This document shows positions 30,965 through 42,535 of a stretch of DNA of 64,000 nucleotides, in pieces. The notes under the pieces were generated by a model. It was not told the DNA's origin. It made no database searches and saw nothing but the letters and a program-made list of their open reading frames with translations. The stretch is taken from positions 50,139,523 through 50,203,522 of the forward strand of contig OX381717.1 of assembly GCA_947462335.1 (NCBI GenBank), given 5' to 3'. Every line of letters begins with the position of its first letter. Position 1 is the stretch's first letter. The translations under genes were made by a program, and so were the position numbers. The stretch comes from Harmothoe impar (lineage: Eukaryota > Annelida > Polychaeta > Phyllodocida > Polynoidae).

Positions 30965-33900
30965 GTGAGTTTCCTTTAACTCCGGCTGATGCCAATTGGT
31001 ATCACCAGCCAAAAGTCTGGTCATCTGGCATCATTTTGAAAAATACAAAAATGTATATTTCTGACAGAAAGTAAATTCTAATTATCAACTTTTTTCCAGA
31101 GAGTATAAATATATCAAAAAAAGATTCTTTCAACCCAAATTATAATACTGTAAAGGTAGATATTTTTGCGCATGTATTTTTTCCCGGATTGGCTATAAAG
31201 TACAATTTCATTATGGAATTAAATTCGGGGATTTTGCAATATACAATGTAGTAGTTATATAACTACACTAGATAAATATTCATGCTGGACAGTTTTTCAC
31301 GGATTTTCACGGTTATATTTTGATAACTTGGATTACGGATCCGCTGCCGAGATTTTTGGCATTTTGAAAAAAAAAAGTTCTTTTTCTTTTACCTTTCCCC
31401 TCCGAAAATTATTTTTTTGAATTTTCCTAAAAAAGAAGAAGTACATGTTGACCAGCAGAAGGTTGAATAAGGCCTTTCAGATTGGGGATATTACTCAACA
31501 TATCTTCGTTAGATTACCCAAAAATGAGGTTTTCCATGCCTTTTCTTTTTTATTCCTCTGCCCTTCAGAAAAGTTAGAGCCAAAAGCCCGTAATCCAAGT
31601 TATCAAATAAAGTGGCCTAAAGTGGGTGTGCGCTGGAGCACCAATCCCTAAATCAATGATGGCATTTGTTGTTGTGTGGTCGGTTTCTTAGAGATCCATA
31701 ATTTACCCATTTCATAATATCTTCTGTATTTCAGATCACTTCAGCTTTGAGACTGGGACTTTGGATGTGATGAGGGGCACCCGTGGTGCACCGTGTGCCG
31801 GTTATCTAAAGTTTGACTCTGATCAAGGCGGTGGTACATTAGCATCCCTTAGAATCTGTACAGCTGGCCCCTTGTTGTTCCATAAGGAAGCTGCTAAGAG
31901 AGCGTGCTGGACACTTGGGAATAACCTGCATCGGGATCCAAATACAGGAGAAGAGACAATGCTTTACAGGTAGGATGTTTTCTAAAGCTAAAGTACTGAA
32001 GCTAACATGTCCTGAATCTTAAGACATCAGTTCCTGGGGCATTAATTCAGCACCCTATATCAACATGGTCCTAGTTTACCAACCTAGCAGCTAGCACACT
32101 GGAGAGAGCCCTTACAGCATTTATGGACATTTTTGTTACATAGAGAGAAAATGCCACAGGCATGATTCGTACCTAAAAATTAGCTTAATAACATCAAATA
32201 TGCTTTTCCAGTTTCAAATGATATTAGATTTCTGGGAAGATAAATGAACATATTTGTGACTGGAAAAAAGTCCTATTGAATAAAATATCACTGTGCTTTT
32301 GTTTGCAATTTCAGCTGTGACACCTATATGGAGGACAATGTAGAGTTTCCGGCAGAAGGTGCTGTTACCCCTCCGGTATCTGCTGCTATTGGAGGGCCCA
32401 TACTGGGGCCACTGCAGGGAAAGAGGTGCCTCACTCCATTGATCCCAGACGCTGACTGCTTTGGAGAGTGCTACGCATTAGATGCCCCCACAGCATTTAT
32501 AACTGGTGGAGAGGAAGATGCTTGTGCTGGAATAATACCATTCTGGGCAACCACATGCTCGGGTAAGAGATACTATGTTGATAGTTAGTGTTGCCTTTCA
32601 GAAAGAAAACCCTATCCTATTATTAAACGTGGAAAACGATCAATCAATCTATAGCCTAACACATAAGACCAAAAACAAGGTATATACATGTTTCAGGTAA
32701 CATGGCAAAATAATGTAGGGTAGGTAGGTCCTTTAAAAAAAAAAGCTCCCCTCACACATGAAAGTACTACGCAGCCTCGCCAAAGACCCTAAAATTGACC
32801 AAAAAAGGGTAAAAATACGAAGATTTCTTCATAACTGCATGAAAAAAAGGGATCGGACGTTAGTATGGCCTGTGCTCAGACGTTAATATGGCCTGTGCTC
32901 GGACGTTAGGGACATGGCCTATTGTCCGGAGGGCCTAGAGTCATGGGGGCCGATTATCATAGGGCCTATTGTCAGGGGGGGGGGCAATCGTCATGTGGCT
33001 AAAAGACTTCAGGCCTGTTGTCCCAGGGCCAATTGTCAGGAGGGCCCCTGGTCCGGACACCAAAAAACGTAGGGTCGACCCTGTTTTGATAGGGTTGGTC
33101 AGGTGACCTGAAGGCTGAGGAAAGTTAATCCTTTGGATCTAGGTACCCTCTGCTCCTCTCCAAACAAGGTAAAATCTACAGCGTGGCAAAGACTGGTGAA
33201 GTGATATGCTGCCATGTAGTTTTTGATTTGAAAAATATCGTGAGATTGAGGTAGGCTCAAGATCATTCAGCCATTGTCATGGTATTGCAATGACCTATGC
33301 CCGCAGCTAAGGCCAAAAAAAAGAGGTGTGTTTCAGGTTCCATGGTCTGAAAATCTAGGGTAGGTAGGTCGGAATTTTATTTTTTAAGAACTTAAGAAGG
33401 GTCGGGTAACCTGAAACACACCTTTTTATTTTTATTTGGCCTAATGGTTATAAAGGTACTCTATACAGCAATGTCTTTCGGCTGCCGTGTATTGGCCCGT
33501 GGCAAAACAGTGTATTGGTGTTTTGAGCTTTGAGCATGTGGTATACCGTTCCCATTGAGATGGGTACACCTTTATTTCTTTATAGACTTTTATTAAGGAA
33601 ATAACAGCATAGTAGGTTCAATAACCTACAGCTGAAAAAACGAATTACGGCCATATGCTGCTCCACCATTCGGGCTGTCTTTAATGCATGTCTGACTAAT
33701 ATATGAGAAAAATGTGTAATGGCGACAATCGAGGTATAATATCCATCTATTCCCTATAATATTTTCATATTATGAATAAGGTACGTGATTTGAAATCGGT
33801 CAGTGATTTTGTTAAATCAGTGCTGATCATGTGACAGCAAGCTGTGCACTAATTGATCAATAACAGAAGGGGGCGGGGCCTAACTGAAAATAATTGGTCT

Positions 33901-36900
33901 AGATACCCTAATTAATAACAAAATGACATTGGGTAAGATAATGAGGAGTAGTTGCTGTTTCCCGAAGGACCACGACTACAAAAGTGCCCTAGAATCTGCT
34001 GACATTCACCACTTGGACTTAATTATGCATCAAAATTCCCACCCCTGTTCTCATTGGCTGTTCATGTGGTCAGCTGGTCACACTGTGGTCAAGCCCTGAC
34101 CTATTCATACTGACACTGTGCTAATGCAAGTGCAGTTTACTAGACACTGGCACCTGTTGTGGTGGGGCCTAGATTTGTGTGTATTCAAATCCACTGATAG
34201 TCAGCAGGTACTAGGACCTTACTTATACTATGTATGTGGTTACCAACTGTTTATGGTTTCATGAAAACTATGAGTCTGATAGGCCTATGGCCTATTTGTA
34301 TAGGGTGGTTGGGCTAGATAACATTTTGTGTATAACTCAATATACGGTGCTGTTATTCTATTGGCCTAGGTCTCACTAGTCCTAGGCCTACTTTTGTAGT
34401 TTCGACCCTTTATGGCATCATCGTCAGGTGGATTTTACCGGGATTTTCAAATACAGTAGTAGTAACACTAGGTGTATTTTAGGGTGTAATGGTATTTGTA
34501 CTGGGTGATCCTACAAGGGGGTCACCGGGCTTAAAGTACAAATAAATTGATCATAACTCTATAAAATTTGCATTATTTATAGATTTTAGTATTTTTTTGG
34601 TGAATGTATGGGATTCTAGGATCAATTAAGTAGGACACTGGTCCTGGTTGGGTGAGTCGTCGAAATGTATGCTGTGTAGCATTGTGAACGAGGACGGGTT
34701 GACGATTCACCCATGGCTGCCGTCCTTCGTATTCATTCCCCAGGGTGAATGACTACGAAGTTTTTCGATCCAGTGGAATTCCACTAGAGCTAGTAGCCTC
34801 TTTCCTTCTTCGCTTTTTGGATGTCGGTTTATGAAATCCACGATGAAGAATTTGACATCTTTGTCTTTCCTGTGGTCACATTGATTAAAGTGCCACGGGA
34901 AATCTGTTTCTCCCTCATTCTTTTTGACCGAGTGTACGTGTTGGTATATCTGACATAAAATGACGTTTATGTCATAACTCTCTGGCCAAGAGCCTTGATA
35001 TTTCCCCCTCTACCATCTCAGTGGCCTGGTACACCCTTCCCTTGACGTTCCTATGTAAAGATGTACTATGATGCATAGTTTTCAGTTGAAACATTCCATA
35101 CTTATTGTAAACGTTATAGAAGTATGTATTACCCCACTGTAGTATATATTGTATTTATCATAGAAAGTGCTATGATGAGTGCATCAAATCAAACAAAATA
35201 AATAGTGTAAATTTTAATAATACCCACTGACAATGATTTAACCTTTAACATTGCAGATATTGACGAGTGTCAAAACGGTGTTCATGGAAAGTGTGAAGGA
35301 CCATTCGAGGAGCATTGTACATTGAGGCCAGCTTGTGGTTATAATACAAAGTGTACAAACATGCCCGGGACCTGGAATTGTGAATGCCTGAAGGGATACC
35401 ATTACGCTGCCAGCAGCGATCTCTATGATCCAAGCATTGGATGTGAAGGTAGCTTGATGATCTTCATAATATGTATGAGACTGAAATTGTTTTAATTATG
35501 TGATATATTTGATCAACTTCGTTTTGTAAACTATACAACATGACTGTATATAAGTAAAGATATGACATAGAAATATTCTTCTTCTAGAAGGCTTCTGGTC
35601 ACCCCTATGCCTTCACCCCTTGGGCTTAACAGCTGCACAGGTGTGAAATGTCTTGATGGGTTTTCCCATGACATGTCCTCATTTGACTCACTCTGTATTC
35701 TAGCAATGAACCTAATTTGGGTTTGGAGAGGTTTTTAATGAGGCCTAATGCTACTTTCCCCCTTCCCTCTAACACACATAAGTTTATTTGCAAAACTTCT
35801 AATGATTGAAGGGATATATATCATCTTAAGGCAACATTTGTTGTCATGATAATGCAGTGTATCAATGCAGTGCTGCGGAGTAACTCATGTCGATCTGTTA
35901 GCATAGATTGGTTGGCATGATGCATGTATCCAGCCCTGGCAAGGGGCCAGTGGTTACTCACATAGTCAGTATTCATGCATCATGACAACAAAGGGCATAG
36001 CGTATTAAAGCACTCTGCTATCCTTAAAGGGTTAACATTGAAACGCCTCTCTAATAACCTTTGCAATCAGGCCATATGATAACATGATAATGCCTTATAC
36101 CTTTTACCTCGCATTTATCTACAGATGATGATGAGTGTGAGGATGAGGACATCTGTGGGGTGAACGGCCAGTGTAGAAACACACCCGGCTCCTATTTCTG
36201 CATCTGTACCTCAAGAAAACTGTGGGATAGTGACACAGGGAAGTGTACAGGTGAGTAAAGCTGGAAGAAACTGCAGTAAAATCCTACATGCAACCTGCAT
36301 CTCACATCTAACCCTCACCCAGACTTTTGATGAAACTGATAACCTACTCTAGGGTTCTGAAAAATGCCCATTTTAGCACCTTTTTATACTTCTAAATAAA
36401 ATTGCATAACACGCACCAAGACTTCACATCCGATAAGCTATACTAGGGTTCTGAACCACTTACAACTCACAGATAATATTATATGCAAAGCCCTGGGAGT
36501 TGTCGAGTGTGTGCTATATGTGTGTGAGATAAGTACAAATGACTCAGTAGAATTGTTTTCACCTTGCCGCTATAGCTTTGTCAATTGTATGGAACAATAA
36601 AAAATAATGATCTATTTTACTTACATTTTACAATTGAAAAAACTTATAAGGATTAAATTAACCTAATATATTTCCATTCAATTTGGAATGTATTAGGTTA
36701 CTCTAACTCTATTTAGATACAAGAACATCTTAAATTGTATAAATGATGCATTTATGCCAAATGAATAACACAAAACTAAAAAGTCATTCTATCAGTAAAG
36801 ATACCACGGATTAATATTTATGACTGCATCTTCCATATCTTTGTATCAAATGCATCAGAATTTTAGTTGTATTGTACATAAAAGATGATATGTAGAAACT

Positions 36901-39900
36901 TCTTTTCCCAGTCCAAACTAATTTATCCAATTTATCCAACCTAACTTATTTAATCATAATCTCAGATAACATAACATTATGCATGTTCTTCATCATTTTA
37001 ATAGTGGAAGAATGCAGCTCTCCTCCAAACTTGCCCAATGCCTATCCATCATCTACACCAGGGAGTTCTGAATATGAGGATCAAGTGACCTACTATTGCA
37101 ACCTTGGTTACCGTGTATCTAGTGAAAAACTATCAGGCGTTGTCCCTACCTTCTATGGCTACTCAGAACTGACCCATTTCGAACTGACCTGTAACGCCTA
37201 TGGAGAGTGGGGCCCGCATCCCATACCAGCTTGTGTCCGTAAGTGTATTTAATTTGTAATGGGAAATTTCACATCTTGATTAACACATTCTCTTCCTTAT
37301 CTAAAGGACATGAGGATAACTTAAAAATGAGAAGCATTAGCCAGCAGGATGGATCAACTGCAACATTGGCCATGGAGCTATCCAGTGGGCACAGAACATT
37401 GAATCAGCATTGATAAATGGCGGTCAATGTTGATTTAGTGTTGATTCAATGTCGAATCAAATTGTGTGCCCACTGTATATTGGCATGTAATATTGATTCA
37501 GAGATTGTTTAATCTCTCAAATTTCCTTTAAAAAATGGCTGAACTTTGTCTTTTTGTCTTTTTGCAGCGGTTTACTGTGGTGATCCTGGAGTAGTGCCCA
37601 ATGCAGTGAGAAGTGGAAGTGACTTCAGATTTGGGGAGGAAGTCGTATTTGACTGTCATAAAGGCTTTGGTGTGAAGAACGGCCATGACTATGATGACGA
37701 CTTCAGTGTCACTTGTCAGGAAGATGGTAGATGGACTGATAGAGAGGCCTGTGATGGTAAGAGCACTGACATTTACAGTTGAACTATGTCTTCAGAAAAG
37801 TACTCTACCAGAGCCCATAATCCCAAATCTTTAGATTGAAGATATCAAAGAGCTATGAAATTGCTGTTTCAGATCCAATCTGGAAATGCTAAACATTACA
37901 ACAGAATATCAGAATATATAAAAGGATATTGTAAACAATAAGTTTCTGTACATTCCCTGCTCTCTATAAATCATTAGTAAATAGAATATTAAATACAAAG
38001 CAGATTATCATTTAACCCTTCATGGCTGAGCATGAACTGTAGTTTATTATACCTAGCATATGACACGCTTATACCTACAACGTTGAAGCGCCGGACAGGC
38101 TACGTGTGCAATATAGACTTCTGTATCACAATGTGTTCGATACGGAAAAGTCGTTCAACATCATTCAACCTTACTACGGCGAAATTCTCCCTAATATTGA
38201 CAGATATTGAGCAATACAGGTCGTCATTATCGTAATGTTATATGCTAGGTATAATAAATTGAAAAAAGAACTTGTAAAAATACGATTGGATGAACAATGA
38301 CAAGTTTGGGGGTCCATATCGCATGGTGCGCACAACTGCGCAGCAGGAGTGCGCACCGTACAATGTGACCCCCACTCATTCATTTTTATGTTATTATGCC
38401 ATGGCTGGCCAAGCATGAATTATAGTTGATGCCATGGCTGGCCGAGTATTGACTATAGTCATCATAACTCTATGCGATTTAGCAAAGGCTGGGCTCAGGG
38501 AAATGTCCTGTGAAAATACCCCGGCACCCCCAGCTGGTCTATGAAAATGTGGCCGGCCTTAAAGGGTTAAGTAATATATCTGTTATATCTCATATTTGTT
38601 TTTCCCATCCTAGACATTGATGAATGCGCTCATGGACTCTCTACTTGTGGATATGACAGTAAACGCTGTATCAACACAGTTGGCAGTTACTTCTGCATCT
38701 GTGCACCAGGCTACTACCAGGATGACAACGATGAGGACTCCTGCTTGGAACTAGAACCTCAGCCTTGTGAGTAGCATCTTTCACATGTTCAATAACTATA
38801 GAGTTGCTTTGCTATGTTTAAAATGGCATTCACATGGTTGAGTGAAAAAGATTCAGCGCAGTTCTGAGCCCCCTTAAGCACAACTATTCACTTTAAGATA
38901 ATCAATTGTAAAACACTGCCATACCATGAATTATATATATTTTTGTTATTATTTGCATATCGTTCTTCATTTTCAGTTCCCAGTCCCTGTTCTATCATGG
39001 AGAGTCTCGATTTCTGTGACCATGGGAAGTGCAAAATGGATGGTGACAAGGCCAGATGCAGGTCTGTATATGGCTTATAAGGCCACCTCATTTTGATAAC
39101 TTAGAATTCTGGCTCTTACAGCAAAAAAGCTGTCGATAAGGTGGAACTGAGTTCCAAAATGTCAATAGAGAGAAACGGTCCACATTTCACATTGTTCACA
39201 TTTCTCGTAGGGACCATGACTCATGACACATGAACGTCTTTAACTCGGATCCTCTAGAGAGCTTGTTTGCTGGGTCTGAATGGTCAATCCATGAAGGGCC
39301 TGCACTTACTAGTTCATCACAACCTTTCTACTTGGCACCCCACTTTTTCTTAATTCATTCAGTCAGGATCAAGACTGTGCACTCCACAGAGAGGTTGTCC
39401 AATCACTCCTCTGCTGATCAGTAGTCAGCAGGCACTCGGCATCCCACTAAGGCTCTGATGTATTCAATAAACAATGCAACCCTACAATGGTTGACTGGTA
39501 ATTGTATAAATCAAATTTAAAATGAAAATCTTTGCAGGTATCAATTGTTAGATGACATGCTACACATTTCAATAATTTTCTTTTCTTCAAATTTATTATT
39601 TCGCTATTTTCAGATTATTCATATACTGAAAGAATTGGTAATCCCTTGTATTATTCCAGGTGTGATGTGGGTTATGAGGGCAGAGCATGTGACCGTCCCA
39701 TTACGAGTACCGCTCTCATCATCGCTATCGTGGCGCTCGTGCTCATCTGTATCTTCATCCTGATGCTCATCATCTGCTGCATCCACAGAACATGTCGCCA
39801 TCCCGGGTTTGTGGCACCAGCTCCACCACCTGTCTATGGGGGACTGCCTCCCATCTATGCAAAGTAGGTTTTAAGTAGTAGTAATAGATATAGTACAGAT

Positions 39901-40449
39901 ACAGCTCTGCATGCATCATAATGGCCTCGGTCAAGGCTGATCACAAGTCAAATATGAAATAATCAGGCTATTATTATGTATATGTTTGTATTAGTAAAAG
40001 AAAATGTTGCTATATATCTCGGGAACTTTTTGAGCCGTTGACAAGTTTTTGTTTCCATTATTTTTACTTCATTAAATTCTGACCCTTATTATACTATAGC
40101 AATGATTTATACTTTGCTGTTTCATCAATATTTCTATAGTACACAAGTTTTATGCCTGATATCACTGGCTCAAATCTTTTAGGTGATCTGTTTGTATATC
40201 TGCCACAAATTTATCGTATTATTACATGTATACTCTATTTTGCTGTTTTGCTAATCTTAAACTAAAACATGTAAATCATACCTATCAAAGTCTCCAAAAT
40301 GGCGTCCAATGCCATATCATAGCATACCCTTTGATCTTCCCCTTTCTGATTCTTTTGGTATTTGCATCTTGACACACGCAATTTCTTTTCATTTCAGGAG
40401 ACCTTTGCCTTTGAGGAGTGGTCTGGGTGGTCGACAGATCAATTATTGA
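30847..40449 (+). CDS. EGF/sushi type I membrane protein, 11 coding exons
   Basis: Joined exons (30847-30964, 31735-31969, 32315-32562, 35257-35448, 36125-36250, 37005-37238, 37568-37756, 38614-38766, 38977-39061, 39660-39863, 40398-40449) give 611 residues with every junction GT..AG and in phase. Layout: signal peptide 1-22; cysteine-bearing region 36-200; EGF 201-264 and 265-306; sushi/CCP 307-384 and 385-447; EGF 448-498 and 499-540; transmembrane helix about 543-568; cytosolic tail to 611 with PPVY (583-586) and PPIY (590-593). EGF plus CCP arrays on the cell surface usually mediate adhesion, ligand binding or complement-type recognition; the exact role is unknown. Most introns are phase 1, the symmetric pattern that lets such domains shuffle. 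I do not recognise a named orthologue. Confidence 0.85.
31147..31331. mobile_element. Intronic MITE, TACTGTAAAG-type
   Basis: Starts TACTGTAAAGGTAGATATTT and shares TTTTTGCGCATGTATTTTTT with the copy at 21901-22116. The right end is decayed, near TTTCACGGTTATATTTTG. In host intron 1. Confidence 0.6.
31735..31969 (+). CDS. Host gene exon 2: N-terminal cysteine-bearing region, part 1
   Basis: Acceptor ATTTCAG, donor AG|GTAGGA; phase 1 in, phase 2 out. Encodes residues 40-117, including RGAPCAGYLKFDSD and ICTAGPLLFHKEAAKRACWT. The spacing of ICTAG...AAKRACWTLG is faintly like an SRCR domain core, but I cannot assign the family. Confidence 0.8.
32315..32562 (+). CDS. Host gene exon 3: N-terminal cysteine-bearing region, part 2
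   Basis: Acceptor AATTTCAG, donor G|GTAAGA. Encodes residues 118-200 with six or so cysteines (SCDTYMED, KRCLTPLIPDADCFGECY, DACAGI, TTCS). No recognised domain. Confidence 0.8.
32690..33113. mobile_element. Intronic MITE, GTTTCAGGTAACATGG..GGTGACCTGAA, copy 1
   Basis: In host intron 3. Termini TTTCAGGTAACATGGC and GTCAGGTGACCTGAA are inverted. The middle (32850-33060) holds irregular CGGACGTTA and GGGCCTATTGTC words, apparently a second insertion. Confidence 0.65.
33311..33442. mobile_element. Intronic MITE, same family, short copy 2
   Basis: 132 bp. GAGGTGTGTTTCAGGTT at the left and AACCTGAAACACACCTTTTT at the right, bounded by GGCCAAAA/TTTGGCC. Internal GTAGGGTAGGTAGGTC is shared with copy 1. 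Confidence 0.8.
33443..35230. other. Rest of host intron 3
   Basis: No exon-like frame recognised. A hairpin is present at 34724-34760 (CTTCGTATTCATTC and GTGAATGACTACGAAG), and GGGTGAGTCGTC / GACGATTCACCC are inverted at 34650-34712; both suggest a small decayed inverted-repeat element. Confidence 0.4.
35257..35448 (+). CDS. Host gene exon 4: calcium-binding EGF 1
   Basis: Acceptor TTGCAG, donor G|GTAGCT; phase 1 to phase 1. DIDECQNG opens a calcium-binding EGF; TNMPGTWNCECLKGYHY gives the conserved C-terminal half. Eight cysteines rather than six, with an extra loop (HCTLRPACGYNTKC). Confidence 0.9.
35830..36035. mobile_element. Intronic TTAACCCTTT MITE copy
   Basis: In host intron 4. Left end CATCTTAAGGCAACATTTG is decayed; right end CCTTAAAGGGTTAAC is clear. 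Contains TTCATGCATCATGACAACAA and GGGCATAGCGTATTAAAGCA, family phrases. Confidence 0.7.
36125..36250 (+). CDS. Host gene exon 5: calcium-binding EGF 2
   Basis: Acceptor CTACAG, donor G|GTGAGT. Encodes DDDECEDEDICG...CRNTPGSYFCIC...GKC with six cysteines and the NTPGSYFC core typical of cbEGF. Confidence 0.95.
37005..37238 (+). CDS. Host gene exon 6: sushi/CCP 1
   Basis: Acceptor TTTAATAG, donor C|GTAAGT. Four cysteines (EECSSPP, TYYCNLGY, ELTCNAYGEWG, PACV) and a Trp before the last, the CCP signature. Complement-control-protein modules bind proteins on surfaces. Confidence 0.9.
37382..37475. mobile_element. Intronic short MITE, CCAGTGGGCAC termini, copy 2
   Basis: In host intron 6. CCAGTGGGCACAGAACATTG and ATTGTGTGCCCACTG are inverted. 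Related to 10951-11058. Confidence 0.8.
37568..37756 (+). CDS. Host gene exon 7: sushi/CCP 2
   Basis: Acceptor TTTGCAG, donor G|GTAAGA. VYCGDPGVVPNAV, VVFDCHKGFGV, VTCQEDGRWTD, EAC give the four-cysteine CCP pattern with its Trp. Confidence 0.95.
38014..38570. mobile_element. Intronic MITE, TTAACCCTT ends and CCATGGCTGGCC core
   Basis: In host intron 7. TTTAACCCTTCATGGCTGAG at the left and GGCCTTAAAGGGTTAA at the right. A second inverted pair (about 38039-38066 and 38234-38262, TATTATACCTAGCATATGAC and its inverse) marks a foldback inserted inside. Related to 5291-5514. Confidence 0.75.
38614..38766 (+). CDS. Host gene exon 8: calcium-binding EGF 3
   Basis: Acceptor CATCCTAG, donor T|GTGAGT. 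DIDECAHGLSTCG...RCINTVGSYFCICAPGYYQ...SC: six cysteines, full cbEGF consensus. Confidence 0.95.
38977..39061 (+). CDS. Host gene exon 9: EGF 4, first half
   Basis: Acceptor TTTTCAG, donor AG|GTCTGT (a weaker donor). Encodes PSPCSIMESLDFCDHGKCKM ending RC; the remaining two cysteines come from exon 10, a phase-2 junction within the domain. Confidence 0.8.
39660..39863 (+). CDS. Host gene exon 10: EGF 4 end, transmembrane helix, tail
   Basis: Acceptor TTATTCCAG, donor AA|GTAGGT. RCDVGYEGRACD closes the EGF; TSTALIIAIVALVLICIFIL then MLIICCI is the membrane helix, followed by HRTCRH (positive inside, with juxtamembrane cysteines that could be palmitoylated). Then PPPVYGGLPPIYAK. If the donor were not used, translation would stop at once at TAG 39865-39867, giving YAK as the end. 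Confidence 0.85.
40398..40449 (+). CDS. Host gene exon 11: tail end and stop
   Basis: Acceptor ATTTCAG. Encodes RPLPLRSGLGGRQINY then TGA at 40447-40449. Short and basic. Its support is the strong acceptor and the phase match. Confidence 0.65.
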
Positions 40450-40980
40450 AACCATGAACAGTTGACATCAATAACATTTTGGTTAGATAAAGTCATTTTT
40501 TAAATCATCGACCCTTTAGTGAATATAATTCCACAACCATACGAAGAGTTTGGATGCAAAACGATATTAGTGCCATTTTAAAAATGGGGAAAAAAATATG
40601 CCAAAAATATAGATGAGGGATAGTGAAAATAATCATCAAACTATTTTCCAAGATTTATTATTTTTCATCTCATTAGGACTTACTTACACCCTGTTACCAA
40701 GGTCCAATATTTGACCTCAGGGTGTCTTTACAAACAGCACTATATCCTTCAATTCTGGGATGGAGATATTATGTCGTTTTGCATCCAAACTCTTCATATG
40801 TCAATACTGTGAGAAGGAGTTAAGTCCTTTTTAAATGGGTCTAATCATTGGTATCTTGAAGGACACATTCTTTGATGGATTAATTTGACCGTATATTAAA
40901 TATGACATGTCAGATCTTTTATCTAAGCGTTATTGTTACTACTAAGAGGCTTTTCACAAACTGACTGTGCATAAATAAAC
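40450..40980 (+). other. 3' UTR of the host gene
   Basis: Noncoding, ending near the polyadenylation signal AATAAA at 40974-40979. Another AATAAA lies at about 41466. Contains a foldback at 40538-40800. Confidence 0.6.
40538..40800. mobile_element. Foldback in the host 3' UTR
   Basis: CATACGAAGAGTTTGGATGC followed by AAAACGATAT (left) is the inverse of ATGTCGTTTTGCATCCAAAC then TCTTCATATG (right). About 30-bp arms with two mismatches; spacing about 200 bases. Confidence 0.85.
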
Positions 40981-41290
40981 AAACAATTCAATGTCAATCT
41001 CGAAACTTGTTAATTGGTTAAAACCATGTAATGTTGACCATGCTTGCATTTATATGTATATGTAATTAATAGGATTCTACTGTAGTATATCAAACTAATG
41101 GTAGTACATTGTAAGTGAGGTTGATGAACACCTAATGAAACTGATTACACACGTGGTAGTCAGTGAGATATAGGAATAGTCAAACCACTCCTTAAAATGC
41201 ACTACCTTTATTCAGATGTACAGTTAGTATTATATTCTAGATTATATTGTGATTTATATATCCTACTAACAATACTCAGTCTTTTAAGGC

Positions 41291-41396
41291 ATACTGTAAA
41301 ACCTTGCGTATAAGGCGCACCTAGACTTTTTTCCCATCCTATAAACCGCACCAGCGATCTTACTCGCATACTAGCCGCGGCTAGTTTTACGGTAGT
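41291..41396. mobile_element. Short MITE-like repeat, ACTGTAAAACCTTGCG
   Basis: Left ACTGTAAAACCTTGCGTATA, then AGGCGCACC; right end GCTAGTTTTACGGTA. Weak inverted termini (TACTGTAAAAC / GTTTTACGGTA). About 105 bp. Confidence 0.55.
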
Positions 41397-41399
41397 GAT

Positions 41400-42535
41400 T
41401 TTATATTTTAACAATACAATGCTACAATGGAAACAATGTTGCAAATACTATGTTGTAATACAGAAAATAAAGACACTTTAACATACTATTTATTGTCTGT
41501 TTATATTTAATGAGATATGATTGGGAAGGAGGCTCTCACCGTAATATGGTCACAATCTAGTGTTTGGCCTGTAGCCTTTGTAAGTCCCTTATTATTCAAA
41601 CTCAAACTTATCAAGTTTTTAGCACTATACACAGCATGATCAGGGTTTGGTATAAAAGCACTGGATGATCCACAGGGTGCTTGATGTGGCATTGGTCCTC
41701 TGTAAAGGCAGATGACACCGCCGACTGGAGGTTGTTGACACCTTTTAGTTTTAGCGTTAAGAGAATCTGCAGAGTTAAGAGTGAGTTATTTCTGCCAGGA
41801 TGAGAGACCCGGGTGTGAGACTTTTATTAAATCAGTGTCACTTCACGTCACAGAAAAAAATGAGTTTTTCTTGTTCCAATTTTCATTACACTTGTATTAT
41901 CTTAAAGATAAAGTAAAATGAATTACCAATCAATCGAAGGCAGTAGAGCCAATCAATGCAATGATTAAGCATCATCATTTGGGTCAGTGGACAAAGTGCT
42001 CTGAGCATGCAAACAGTTTTTTTTTATTAGTGACGTCCCATAGAATATTGCAATCTGATTGCCTAAAACCTCTATTTTTAAGTTGGTGATTGTGATGCTG
42101 TTCATAGGGCGGTTGATCTTTTTTCATTTCTCACTTATTTATAATAGTGAAATCCATAACGAACTTGCGTTGGATTGATGACAATGAACTTAAATTCCCT
42201 ATTTTCTGCTGACATCATTACACCTGCTTGTCGGGCTTGGGCCTCACACCTTAAAACTTAAACTTTACTTGACCTTGTGCTTTATACAAATACGTTGGAA
42301 GTGGTATGTATAGGGCTCCTGGGTGTTAGGCCATGAGTGCGGCCATGTCTGACCCCTGGCGCCTCCTGTGGTTCTCCCTAGGCTTCTCCTGATAGTGGTA
42401 ACAAGCATCTGGAGAGTAAAATTTAATGCTTCTGTCCAAGTAGTCCCATGCACAATGCCCCATACAATGTGCCCCTCATAAGTCATAGGCAGAGGACACG
42501 GTGGAGATTGAAGTGCTGGGAAGCAAGTGAGCTGA
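41400..42535. other. No gene seen
   Basis: Downstream of the host gene; no coding or RNA features recognised. Confidence 0.35.

Noticed and set aside
39646..39867. Exon 10 frame as the terminal exon ending in YAK
   Set aside because: A strong donor AA|GTAGGT overlaps the stop and a matching acceptor and phase lead to a short exon at 40398, so a terminal stop at 39865 is treated as the alternative.
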